64,000 bases of DNA from positions 1 through 64,000 of IMG/VR virus record IMGVR_UViG_3300013123_000005; one strand, given 5' to 3'. The notes under the pieces were generated by a model. It had not been told where the DNA came from. It saw only the letters and a list, made by a program, of their open reading frames with translations, and did no database searches. Positions 1 through 6,699 of this stretch are shown one piece after another. A program made the position numbers and the translations under genes. How positions within the stretch are numbered: position 1 is the stretch's first letter; each line of letters begins with the position of its first letter. This DNA is from a virus.

Positions 1-1
1 C

Positions 2-30
2 TTGACAGCCAGCCTTCGATCTGTTATACA
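2..30 (+). promoter_or_regulatory. sigma70-type promoter, copy 1
   Basis: Consensus -35 TTGACA at 2-7, exact 17-base spacer, -10 TATACA at 25-30. Confidence 0.8.
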
Positions 31-38
31 AACAGTCC

Positions 39-67
39 TTGACAGCCAGCCTTCGATCTGTTATACA
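39..67 (+). promoter_or_regulatory. sigma70-type promoter, copy 2
   Basis: -35 TTGACA at 39-44, the same 17-base spacer as copy 1, -10 TATACA at 62-67. Confidence 0.8.
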
Positions 68-75
68 AACAGTCC

Positions 76-104
76 TTGACAGCCAGCCTTCGATCTGTTA
101 TACT
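76..104 (+). promoter_or_regulatory. sigma70-type promoter, copy 3
   Basis: -35 TTGACA at 76-81, identical spacer, -10 TATACT at 99-104. It is the copy nearest the small-gene array and has the best -10. A start near 111 gives a short leader containing the AAGGA-type ribosome site before the ATG at 125. Confidence 0.85.
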
Positions 105-124
105 CTGTTCTGAAAGGATCGAAA

Positions 125-325
125 ATGTTTGATCATCGGACAGGAACAATACGGCAATGAAACAAGAAGCAGCCCACAAGATTTTCTGCACCATTCACCG
201 TGATCAACAGAAGTGATTGGTCGTACTTCTATACAACTCTTGACTTAGAAACTTTGGAGCTTTATTGTTCTGCGGATATGCAACAAAGAATTAATGATAA
301 CTTAATTCAACAAATTGAGATTTGA
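125..325 (+). pseudogene. Small early protein gene interrupted by an in-frame TGA
   Basis: An ATG at 125 with a good ribosome site (GAAAGGAT upstream) opens a 67-codon frame that is open to the TGA at 323-325 except for a TGA at codon 12 (158-160). The part after that stop contains TLDLETLEL, which matches the FLxLxTxxI segment of the neighbouring small-protein family, so the frame looks like a family member with a nonsense change. TGA is the normal stop of many genes here, so recoding is unlikely. Alternatives are stop readthrough, or restart at the ATG at 157, which reads a different frame for 19 codons. Confidence 0.5.
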
Positions 326-327
326 TT

Positions 328-549
328 ATGGCAACTCCATCGAAGCTTAAAATTGGCAATCTGTATACATTTAAATCAACTAAATTTACCAAAGAAAAAC
401 CACATATTCTAATGTTTGTCGAAAAAATAACTTTGCATATTACAACAGAGCCAACATATCGATTTATGTTTCTTGATTTGAATACAGCACAAATTGTGCG
501 TTGTGCTCCATATAAAATCAGCTTGATGATCACGGTTGACAATAAATGA
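328..549 (+). CDS. Small IGxVY-family early protein
   Basis: A 73-residue protein of unknown function. The start is the ATG at 328, two bases after the stop of the interrupted frame; an upstream TTG is possible. It shows the layout shared by this array: IGNLY at residues 9-13, a hydrophobic middle strand (HILMFVEKI), then FLDLNTAQI and a hydrophobic C-terminus. The pattern suggests a small all-beta, possibly SH3-like fold, but that is inference. It overlaps the next gene by four bases (ATGA), implying coupled translation from the triple promoter. Confidence 0.75.
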   Translation: MATPSKLKIGNLYTFKSTKFTKEKPHILMFVEKITLHITTEPTYRFMFLDLNTAQIVRCAPYKISLMITVDNK

Positions 550-821
550 ATAGTAATCTTATTGAACAGATTACACAAAAGTATATTCCCAAACCTCAAT
601 TTACTCTCGATCTCCATGTTGGCTCTGTATATCGAATTGGAACCTATTTGCCGTATGAATCAAACGTGACATACAGATCTTCGCTATATCTGTTTCTTGG
701 AATTCCTGCTGATGCAGCATATGGAACAAAGCGTACATTTCTTGAGATCGATACAAATCAGATTGTTAACATTTCTGCAATGATCGATTTCTTTGAGCAG
801 ATTGATTTGAAGAAAAACTAA
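546..821 (+). CDS. Small IGxVY-family early protein
   Basis: A 91-residue member of the array. VGSVYRIG starts near residue 25 after a longer N-terminal extension, LYLFLG forms the middle strand, and FLEIDTNQI is the conserved acidic-Thr segment. The ATG overlaps the TGA of the previous gene. The next gene begins one base after its TAA. Function unknown; paralogy is judged from motif order, since overall identity is low. Confidence 0.75.
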   Translation: MNSNLIEQITQKYIPKPQFTLDLHVGSVYRIGTYLPYESNVTYRSSLYLFLGIPADAAYGTKRTFLEIDTNQIVNISAMIDFFEQIDLKKN

Positions 822-1067
822 ATGAATCAAGCAGTCAACAATCTAAACCCTATTGTCTCCGTTGGTCAAGTATATCGATTTGCAAAAGAAGACACATATT
901 GGCTTACGATAGCAAAAGGAATCGGATGCTTTCGAGATAATTGGATTTGCCTAAATCTTGAAAACGGCAAGATTCAAGATTGGGATATTGAAGGAAGATC
1001 AAATCTCAGCCATGCAAATTATACGTACTATACTGGCTCTGAACGAATGTACCTAATTGAGACGTAA
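822..1067 (+). CDS. Small IGxVY-family early protein
   Basis: An 81-residue protein with VGQVYRF at residues 14-20 and CLNLENGKI at the position of the conserved FLxLxTxxI segment. It starts immediately after the preceding TAA with no strong ribosome site, so it is probably translated by reinitiation. The C-terminus (YTYYTGSERMYLIE) is tyrosine-rich. Function unknown. Confidence 0.7.
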   Translation: MNQAVNNLNPIVSVGQVYRFAKEDTYWLTIAKGIGCFRDNWICLNLENGKIQDWDIEGRSNLSHANYTYYTGSERMYLIET

Positions 1068-1073
1068 ACAAAC

Positions 1074-1340
1074 ATGACTCCTGATTCTCTTGTTATTGGA
1101 AACGTATATAGCGTTAAATCGCTGATACCAAATGAAATCTGTCTATTGCGATATCCTCTCAATGGTAACGGGTGGAATCCCATTTTTATCTGGAGTACTC
1201 ATCCAAACGTATTTGTAGAATACAATGAAAAGGATCTTGCTTATCGATTCTTGCATGTTCCAACAGGCAACCTATTTGAGATCAAAAACAGAGCATGCAT
1301 CAAACCAATGGAGCAATCAAATTTTAATGAAAATGAATAA
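1074..1340 (+). CDS. Small IGxVY-family early protein
   Basis: An 88-residue protein beginning with IGNVYSV at residues 8-14; YRFLHVPTGNLFEI matches the second family motif. The middle is longer and Trp-rich compared with neighbours, as if a loop between beta strands had expanded. It overlaps the next gene, whose ATG codons lie inside its last codons in another frame. Confidence 0.7.
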   Translation: MTPDSLVIGNVYSVKSLIPNEICLLRYPLNGNGWNPIFIWSTHPNVFVEYNEKDLAYRFLHVPTGNLFEIKNRACIKPMEQSNFNENE

Positions 1341-1599
1341 CTTGATCGGATCGTTGTGCCATTATTATGATGAAAACGACAACGGAAATCGTAAATGGGA
1401 AGTAGCTCAACATAAAAATCAATGGGAACTGTCTTTTACGTCGGAAAAGTTCGATGCATCAGAATTATTTCTTGTCGTTGATCGATTAGCAGTGGCTTTT
1501 TCGACATGTCAATATGACTGTTATGTTGGATTGGATCTATGTTCGACAAAACTTTTTTGGCTTTTTCGTGAAGACTGTATTAAACCAATTGTGTTATAA
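1327..1599 (+). CDS. Small early-region protein, diverged array member
   Basis: A protein of 90 residues if it starts at the ATG at 1327, or 88 from the ATG at 1333; neither has a clear ribosome site. It lacks an IGxVY motif, but its end (VGLDLCSTKLFWLF) resembles the second family segment, so it may be a diverged paralog. It contains a DENDNGN turn. Function unknown. Confidence 0.6.
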   Translation: MKMNNLIGSLCHYYDENDNGNRKWEVAQHKNQWELSFTSEKFDASELFLVVDRLAVAFSTCQYDCYVGLDLCSTKLFWLFREDCIKPIVL

Positions 1600-1600
1600 A

Positions 1601-1825
1601 ATGCATAAATTTATTGTTGGAAACGTATATTATATAACACATCCTCAGCCAAATAAAACGCTTTTACATGAGCCTTATATTTTTCTTTATGAATACGATG
1701 GAGACAGCAGAGAGTGGGGAAGATTTCTCAATATCGAAACAACCAAACAACTTATTTCTAAATTGGATTCTAGTTGGCAACCGATCATCACACAATCCTT
1801 GGCAATCGGACCGATCATCACATAA
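1601..1825 (+). CDS. Small IGxVY-family early protein with duplicated tail
   Basis: A 74-residue protein starting at the ATG directly after the preceding TAA. VGNVYYI at residues 6-12, IFLYEYDGD as middle strand and FLNIETTKQL complete the family signature. The last residues are encoded by the 30-bp tandem duplication at 1781-1840, producing the related segments PIITQSLAIG and PIIT. The same duplicated DNA forms the -35 region of the next promoter, so the gene end and the promoter overlap. Confidence 0.7.
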   Translation: MHKFIVGNVYYITHPQPNKTLLHEPYIFLYEYDGDSREWGRFLNIETTKQLISKLDSSWQPIITQSLAIGPIIT

Positions 1826-1840
1826 TCCTTGACAATCGGT
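1781..1840 (+). repeat. 30-bp tandem duplication
   Basis: Two near-identical 30-bp units (1781-1810, 1811-1840). Differences include CACAAT versus CATAAT and TTGGCA versus TTGACA. The second unit supplies the consensus -35 box of the promoter at 1829. The first unit's TTGGCA (1799-1804) is followed after 16 bases by CATAAT (1821-1826), which could be a second weak promoter. Confidence 0.9.
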
Positions 1841-1857
1841 TGCTCTGTTGCTATACT
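1829..1857 (+). promoter_or_regulatory. sigma70-type promoter inside the small-gene array
   Basis: -35 TTGACA at 1829-1834, 17-base spacer, -10 TATACT at 1852-1857 followed by GTA, the same TATACTGTA seen at 8412 and 21362. It would drive the genes from 1888 onward. Confidence 0.85.
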
Positions 1858-1887
1858 GTAGGCAGATAAAAAACGGAGGTCTTCAAA

Positions 1888-2076
1888 TTGGTTAATGCTC
1901 TCGAAATTGGCAAGACATATAGGCACAGTACTTTGCCAGTTGGACCTTTGCTTTGTATTGAAGAGCATAAAGATTCTAATGATCGTCTAACGGCTTCAAT
2001 GCTCGATATCGAAACTGGTGAGATGCGTCTCATTTATACCAGTAGCAGAGTGATTCTCTTTTTAACAGAGGTTTAA
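1888..2076 (+). CDS. Small IGxVY-family early protein, TTG start
   Basis: A 62-residue protein, first gene after the promoter at 1829. The TTG at 1888 is chosen because a GGAGG ribosome site lies eight bases upstream. IGKTYRH follows at residues 7-13 and MLDIETGEMRLIY is the second family motif. It is close to the minimum size of the family, so the two motifs and their strands appear to be the whole fold. Function unknown. Confidence 0.75.
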   Translation: MVNALEIGKTYRHSTLPVGPLLCIEEHKDSNDRLTASMLDIETGEMRLIYTSSRVILFLTEV

Positions 2077-2077
2077 A

Positions 2078-2392
2078 TTGTCTTCGCTTCCAATTGGAAC
2101 TGTACTAAAGATTAAAAATAGGAACAAATTTTATGTCGTTGCGCTTCATAACGATCATAATTTTTTAAACCTTCAAAATAATCAATTGGTAATATTGACT
2201 GAACGAATTGCGCATGCAACCAAGAAAGTTCCAAATCATCTTGTGTTTCTTCATCTCGACAGTGGAACATTGCTCAAAATGACACAATTACATCTTCTTT
2301 GGGAAGCTCTTGAACGATTACCTTCGAACAATCAACTGAAGTCGGTACAGAAGCAACAATCAACAACTCTCAACAAAGAAGACAGTCTTTGA
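2078..2392 (+). CDS. IGxVY-family protein, possibly with internal duplication
   Basis: A 104-residue protein with a TTG start one base after the preceding TAA (TAAATTG); GAGG lies eight bases upstream. IGTVLKI is near the N-terminus. Two segments resemble the second family motif (NFLNLQNNQL and VFLHLDSGTL), so the protein may be a partial duplication. The C-terminal tail is Gln/Ser/Thr-rich and polar. It overlaps the next gene by four bases. Function unknown. Confidence 0.7.
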   Translation: MSSLPIGTVLKIKNRNKFYVVALHNDHNFLNLQNNQLVILTERIAHATKKVPNHLVFLHLDSGTLLKMTQLHLLWEALERLPSNNQLKSVQKQQSTTLNKEDSL

Positions 2393-2619
2393 GCCACAAT
2401 ATCGAATCCAATTGGGCTTCCAGTATTCCAGACGATCTGATTGGTTGTGCAATCATTGATAACAGATCTGTCCAACTTGGGATTATTTTAGAAAAAAATA
2501 ATAAAGAAATTCTGGTGTTTTGGACAGAAGAGCAAAAGAGTCGTTCATTGGATATCAGTTTGTTGGCATATAAAGTATTTCATGGAGAGTGGCATATTGA
2601 GCAAAGCAATGTGGAATAA
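2389..2619 (+). CDS. Small early-region protein, TTG start
   Basis: A 76-residue protein whose TTG overlaps the preceding TGA (TTGA). LIGCAII, LGIILEKNNKEILVFW and a C-terminal hydrophobic segment give an alternating beta pattern comparable to the neighbours, but the FLxLxT motif is absent. A distant array member or an unrelated small beta protein. Function unknown. Confidence 0.6.
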   Translation: MSHNIESNWASSIPDDLIGCAIIDNRSVQLGIILEKNNKEILVFWTEEQKSRSLDISLLAYKVFHGEWHIEQSNVE

Positions 2620-3031
2620 TCAACCAATTACGTCAATATTCAAATCAAGAAAGCTTGGTGCTAGCACCTACAATAGTTCTCTTAATGACATTTCTGCTCG
2701 TTTTGTAGCCAATCTCATTATTGACAAATTTGGCGTCATTACCAAAAATCGTTGGGGCAGCGAACACTCCAATCATTCAAAACGAGAAAAGTTAACCGAA
2801 CAGTGTATTTTCAGTTGCAATGTTGGCGATACGCTTATAATCAAAGAAGATCGAATTCTTCTGCAAGATACAATGCTCAACAAAGACGATCTGTTGATTA
2901 TTGTATCGAAAGACGAAAGTAGCCTGATGTGCGACGTTCTCAGCGTCGATCAAGCAGTTATATGCAAACTACCAACTTCTGTTAGCAATTACAGTCAATA
3001 TGAACGATGGATTGAAAAGAAAGAGGTATAG
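2609..3031 (+). CDS. Hypothetical early-region protein
   Basis: A 140-residue protein from the ATG at 2609, which overlaps the previous gene; starts further upstream in frame are possible. It is polar at the N-terminus, with a central patch of alternating hydrophobic residues (TLIIKEDRILLQD, DLLIIVSKDE). No family recognised. It continues the same transcription unit. Confidence 0.6.
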   Translation: MWNNQPITSIFKSRKLGASTYNSSLNDISARFVANLIIDKFGVITKNRWGSEHSNHSKREKLTEQCIFSCNVGDTLIIKEDRILLQDTMLNKDDLLIIVSKDESSLMCDVLSVDQAVICKLPTSVSNYSQYERWIEKKEV

Positions 3032-3036
3032 ATTAA

Positions 3037-3354
3037 ATGAAAAAGCAACGACTAAGCATTGAGATTCATCCATTTGAAGAAACAGCAATTCCGATCAGAT
3101 ATTTTGTTGAGCAGGACGGTAACGATGGAACATTCCAAATATCGAGCCTAGGCAACATTTGCTATTTTCGTTCTTTAAATCCTATTGTTAGCGATAGCGA
3201 TAGCAGTATCCTGTTTGTTGATAATGATTGGCTAACTGTCAACAACATTTTTACCAACGAATATGCCAAATGGAACCTAAGCAAGATCTTTTCTTGGTCT
3301 GCCAAAATTGAGGATATCGAAAATGAATCCGAATCCGTTCAATCTGGTGATTGA
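3037..3354 (+). CDS. Hypothetical early-region protein
   Basis: A 105-residue protein, acidic toward the C-terminus (KIEDIENESESVQSGD), with short beta-like stretches (SILFVDNDWLTVNNIF). The start follows an AAGAGG ribosome site. It overlaps the next gene by 32 bases. No family recognised. Confidence 0.6.
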   Translation: MKKQRLSIEIHPFEETAIPIRYFVEQDGNDGTFQISSLGNICYFRSLNPIVSDSDSSILFVDNDWLTVNNIFTNEYAKWNLSKIFSWSAKIEDIENESESVQSGD

Positions 3355-3595
3355 ATGCACTCACTTTCAAGTGATGCATGACTCTGAAATGATTCTTGAT
3401 TTTTGGAGTCCATATTTTCGAATTAACTCCGATCTGATCGGTTCTTCTTTGTTGACAACCCCAATCCACTATGATAGACTGATCATGTTGGTTAACGGAG
3501 TTGAGAATCGAATGGGAACCGAATCTCTGAGAGCTTGGACCAAAGGATTCCTAAGTAACAGCAATATCGAAAGGCAGCTATCACGTGAGCGTTGA
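3323..3595 (+). CDS. Hypothetical early-region protein
   Basis: A 90-residue protein from the ATG at 3323, inside the end of the previous gene; an in-frame TTG at 3308 is an alternative. No recognisable motif. It is predicted to be soluble and overlaps the DUF3228 gene downstream by 11 bases, suggesting coupling. Confidence 0.55.
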   Translation: MNPNPFNLVIECTHFQVMHDSEMILDFWSPYFRINSDLIGSSLLTTPIHYDRLIMLVNGVENRMGTESLRAWTKGFLSNSNIERQLSRER

Positions 3596-4166
3596 TATCG
3601 GACTTCATCCTATTCTTGCTCGTCACACTCCAGAATCTAGGTTTACTCACTGGAACCTAAGCGAAGCAGATCTGATTGAGCGCGTCCAGCTAAACTGGTC
3701 TAAGCGAGTTGTCAGTTATCGGGAAGGAGTCTATGAGGTCGATATTCATCCTTCTGGATTCTTTTCTCCGGTAGTCTATCTGCAAGCTGGTGACACTCTT
3801 GTTGGAAACTATGAGTCTCGAATTGGTTCAGAGACTCCTAGAAAGACGACTCTTGTTTATCGACCCGGAGCAACCAAGAGTCCTGCAAAGGCAGTTAATG
3901 TGATTTGCTATCATCGAGATGTTCTTGCAGAAGATAACGAACAAGTCGATCATGAGTGGAATATTGTTTCTATCAATGCTCGAATCACTGATGAACCAGA
4001 GCCAATGACTGTTGGAACGCTGCTTGCCAATCATTTCAAGACAGACGGTGGGACAGCTACCAATATGACCAGCGAACAGTTTGAGACTGCTCTTCGGACG
4101 AGCTATAACTATTGGAAAGATAAGGGACTTTTGGCTCCAAGTAGCAATTGGTCAACATATGAATAA
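3585..4166 (+). CDS. DUF3228 family protein
   Basis: A 193-residue protein with a GTG start overlapping the previous gene. It carries the features I associate with DUF3228: a GFFSPVVYLQAGD segment, paired Pro-Arg-Lys and K-S-P-A-x-A-V motifs, a YHRDVLAEDNE stretch, and EWNIVSINAR with a following acidic EPEPMT segment. The length fits a whole domain. The biochemical role of the family is not known to me. Codon use looks like its neighbours. Its place in the early array suggests a host-directed role, which is inference. Confidence 0.8.
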   Translation: MSVDIGLHPILARHTPESRFTHWNLSEADLIERVQLNWSKRVVSYREGVYEVDIHPSGFFSPVVYLQAGDTLVGNYESRIGSETPRKTTLVYRPGATKSPAKAVNVICYHRDVLAEDNEQVDHEWNIVSINARITDEPEPMTVGTLLANHFKTDGGTATNMTSEQFETALRTSYNYWKDKGLLAPSSNWSTYE

Positions 4167-4464
4167 CGAACGAATCAGCGAAATTTTAAATCGCCCTTCT
4201 TTCAAGCAAAAAACGATTGTTGCAGACAATTGGGAGTACAAAATTGTTGCAGACAATTGGGAGTGCAAAGAGGATACTGTTACTTTTATCCCAGGCGAAG
4301 CATACAAGAGCTTTTTGGATCGAGAAGCAATTTTTATCTTTGTTGGATATTGGAGAGAAAATGAATATAATTTTCTTTTTCTCACCACAAAGGGCGACTA
4401 TCAATATATGGCAGATTTTATTCAACGTCAATTGGGTTTTGAGAGAGCAGTGTTGTCGAAATGA
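4159..4464 (+). CDS. IGxVY-like early protein with a 9-residue tandem repeat
   Basis: A 101-residue protein from the ATG at 4159, overlapping the end of the DUF3228 gene. An in-frame 27-bp duplication makes IVADNWEYK followed by IVADNWECK. The second half (FIPGEAYKSF, IFIFVGYW, NFLFLTTKGDYQY) follows the order of the IGxVY family, so this may be a paralog with a repeat-bearing extension. Function unknown. Confidence 0.65.
   Translation: MNNERISEILNRPSFKQKTIVADNWEYKIVADNWECKEDTVTFIPGEAYKSFLDREAIFIFVGYWRENEYNFLFLTTKGDYQYMADFIQRQLGFERAVLSK
4216..4269 (+). repeat. 27-bp in-frame tandem duplication
   Basis: Units at 4216-4242 and 4243-4269 differ by one base (TAC versus TGC, Tyr to Cys). The near identity suggests a recent slippage or recombination event. 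Confidence 0.9.
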
Positions 4465-4679
4465 AACGTATCTGGCATATTGGAAAAGTGTATAAACTCA
4501 TATCGCCAGTGTTTACGATGGAAATTCTATATCCAGAGGATACGCTAGCAATTTGCGTGAAAAGTGAATGTCGAAATATGCTACACGATCTTTGCTTTAT
4601 TGTGGAGGGAAGACTAATCAGACTAAGCCGCAATGTGGCTTGTGAAATCATTTCTAGAGAGGAAATTGATCTATCATGA
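4461..4679 (+). CDS. Small IGxVY-family early protein
   Basis: A 72-residue protein with the clear signature IGKVYKL at residues 7-13 and a later hydrophobic strand followed by FIVEGRLIRL. It overlaps both neighbours by four bases (ATGA type), implying strict co-translation. It is the last recognisable member of the array. Function unknown. Confidence 0.75.
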   Translation: MKRIWHIGKVYKLISPVFTMEILYPEDTLAICVKSECRNMLHDLCFIVEGRLIRLSRNVACEIISREEIDLS

Positions 4680-4999
4680 CAAAGAACGATTTGACCAGAG
4701 AAGACATTGCAGTCTATGAAGAGTATCGATCTATGCTGCATTGTAGCTACAAGACAGCTAAGATTGGTAAGTATTGGAAGTCTCTGTCTCCGCTAGCGGT
4801 TGCTCAGATTTATGCAGTCGGTGTTGGAGATTATTCTTTGCTTGAAAAGGCAAGGGAAACCGTTCGTGAACAAAATATTCGTTCAGAAGCCCAACGAGTG
4901 GTCAGTACATTGCTGGGGTCTTCGAAGATCACTCCAATCACTCCAAACACTTGTAAGGAAATACTTGAAAAAGCCATGAAGATTCTTCAGAAGAGTTAG
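4676..4999 (+). CDS. Hypothetical helical protein
   Basis: A 107-residue protein, mostly helical by residue pattern, with a basic central part (YKTAKIGKYWKSL). The ATG overlaps the preceding TGA. No motif recognised. It lies between the early array and the repair enzymes. Confidence 0.65.
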   Translation: MTKNDLTREDIAVYEEYRSMLHCSYKTAKIGKYWKSLSPLAVAQIYAVGVGDYSLLEKARETVREQNIRSEAQRVVSTLLGSSKITPITPNTCKEILEKAMKILQKS

Positions 5000-5010
5000 C
5001 TATTTATTGC

Positions 5011-5613
5011 ATGAAAACGATCATGGAATCTTGGAGAAAACGAATGCTTTCAGAGTCCGAAAACGATCAGACTCTTCAGATGCTCTTGTCTAAGTCTGCT
5101 ACATTCAGGAAACTGTGGCAAGATATGCACGAAAGCATTGAAGATACCAAATTTCATCTAGGCGAAACAACCCAGGAACACACTCGAAAAGTCGTATCAG
5201 CATTGCGAGAGTTGTCAAAAGATCTTCCAGAAGCCAAACGAACACTATTTGAGCTTCTTGGATTCTTGCATGATATTGGCAAGCCTTCGACTCGTAAATG
5301 GAACGATGAAAAAGGTAAGGTAGTCTTTTATGGTCACGATAAGGCTGGCAAGGAACTAGCGGCAAAAGTGCTCGAAGAGATTGCCTATGAAAACAAAGAC
5401 CTTTTGCTAAGTCTGATTGGGCATCATATGGATATCTTTCAAGCTCTTAACACCAAGCAGTTTGCCTTCTTGGCAAAAGACAAGCGATTTCCATATATTG
5501 AAGAACTAGCCTATATGGCAAAGGCAGATACGCTGGCAATCAACAAGGATCTTAGCAAAGAAATTGATGAGCTAGTAGTCAAAGTAAAGGAATTGAGAAA
5601 CAGTGCAAAATAA
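5011..5613 (+). CDS. HD-domain phosphohydrolase
   Basis: A 200-residue HD-superfamily metal-dependent phosphohydrolase. Visible ligands: His in EHT (near residue 57), LHDIGKP with His87-Asp88, a GHD and later GHH histidines, and a distal Asp near AKADT. The arrangement resembles the HD domain attached to some CCA-adding enzymes (2'-phosphatase, 2',3'-cyclic phosphodiesterase), here as a separate protein upstream of a kinase and a CCA enzyme. The N-terminus MKTIMESWRKRMLSES is amphipathic and contains L13-S-E15-S16, a possible prohead-protease site. No strong ribosome site; the start could also be the ATG at 5023. The substrate is not determinable. Confidence 0.85.
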   Translation: MKTIMESWRKRMLSESENDQTLQMLLSKSATFRKLWQDMHESIEDTKFHLGETTQEHTRKVVSALRELSKDLPEAKRTLFELLGFLHDIGKPSTRKWNDEKGKVVFYGHDKAGKELAAKVLEEIAYENKDLLLSLIGHHMDIFQALNTKQFAFLAKDKRFPYIEELAYMAKADTLAINKDLSKEIDELVVKVKELRNSAK

Positions 5614-6682
5614 GCATCCAAATATCAAGCAGGTTGCTGCGGATACAGCATTAGCTCTTGATTTGTTTTCGGAAGCTTTGTTGGCTGACGCAAATGATGA
5701 AAAGACAAAAGACGTTGTTCAGAAGATCAAGAGCGACGAATTTGAGAAACCAGATCCACAGCGATTCTTGCGGTCAGTCAGTACTGATGCCAAGCATCCA
5801 GAAATGTTGTCAGCTTATTCAACTGCTAATTATGTGACAATGAAGCTGTTCAAGCTTGAAGGCTATAACATCGGATATGCAATCAAATCAGACGGTGATC
5901 TTGTATCTGTTCATAACAACGAGCACGATGTAGCTGGCATTGGAGAGATTTTAGTTGAAAGTGCCGTATCGCATGGAGCAACAAAGCTCGATCACTTTGA
6001 TATACCCATTTTAAATAAAATTTATCAGAAATTCGGCTTTAGGGAATATAAGCGTTATCCGTTCGATCCTCAATATGTTTCAGCCGACTTTATTCGAAAG
6101 TATGGAAAACCGGACGTAATCATGCGAAGCAGAACATTGTCAGAAAACAAAATGAAAGAAATCATGCACAATTTCATGTTGTCTGAATCTTTGTTTGGAC
6201 TTGATGAAGCGGTGGATAGCCGACCAGAACTATATTTGCCAGTTGGCATTAGCGGTTCTGGTAAGTCTTCGTATATCCGAAAGAATTTTGATCCATCCAT
6301 CGTTATTGAACCAGATGCTATTCGCAGGGAAGTAACCGGTTCTGTTAGCGATCAGTCACAAGAGAACAAGGTTTGGGGAATCGTCTTTGCAAGACTGCGA
6401 AAGACTCTACAGCAATATGGTAAGGCAGTGTTGGACGCAACGAATGTTCGTTCCAGAAATCGAATGAGCGTTCTCAAGATGTTCAAAAACGCAAAGAAAA
6501 TTGCCATTGTATTTGACGCCGATCCGGAAATTGCAAAGCAGCGAGTTGCAAAAGATATCTCCAACAAGGTCGATAGAAGCAACGTACCAGCGGACGTAAT
6601 TGATCGTCAATATGCAGCTTTCAAGCAAGATTATCCTCTGATCAATCAACAGTTTGACGAGGTATTTCACGTTAAATCGTAA
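5603..6682 (+). CDS. GNAT-like / P-loop kinase fusion protein
   Basis: A 359-residue two-part protein with a GTG start overlapping the HD gene. Residues about 70-180 resemble a phage GNAT-like domain (GYAIKSDGDLVSV, KFGFREYKRYPFD); this is tentative. Residues about 208-359 are an AAA_33 / polynucleotide-kinase-type domain with Walker A GISGSGKSS at 215-223 and a DATN motif, consistent with RNA or DNA 5' kinase activity. The linker carries M-LSES (cleavage would be after E195) and LDEA (after E202), both of prohead-protease type, just before the kinase domain. The linker start looks like a buried N-terminus, so two cargo genes may have fused. Confidence 0.8.
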   Translation: MQNKHPNIKQVAADTALALDLFSEALLADANDEKTKDVVQKIKSDEFEKPDPQRFLRSVSTDAKHPEMLSAYSTANYVTMKLFKLEGYNIGYAIKSDGDLVSVHNNEHDVAGIGEILVESAVSHGATKLDHFDIPILNKIYQKFGFREYKRYPFDPQYVSADFIRKYGKPDVIMRSRTLSENKMKEIMHNFMLSESLFGLDEAVDSRPELYLPVGISGSGKSSYIRKNFDPSIVIEPDAIRREVTGSVSDQSQENKVWGIVFARLRKTLQQYGKAVLDATNVRSRNRMSVLKMFKNAKKIAIVFDADPEIAKQRVAKDISNKVDRSNVPADVIDRQYAAFKQDYPLINQQFDEVFHVKS

Positions 6683-6699
6683 TAAGGAACCAACATTTA

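Larger units (their letters stand above)
1..103 (+). repeat. Tandem 37-bp promoter repeat (two full copies and one partial)
   Basis: Two perfect 37-bp copies (1-37, 38-74) are followed by the first 29 bases of a third (75-103), after which the sequence diverges into the leader of the first gene. Each copy holds a complete TTGACA-N17-TATAC promoter, so the repeat triplicates a promoter. The left end is cut by the window edge, so more copies may exist upstream. Confidence 0.95.

Noticed and set aside
1-103. Direct repeats at the left end as a CRISPR-like array
   Set aside because: The copies abut without variable spacers and each is a promoter.
158-160. TGA recoded as an amino acid in this phage
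   Set aside because: Many well-supported genes here end with TGA, often in coupled ATGA or TGATG junctions, so TGA is a normal stop.
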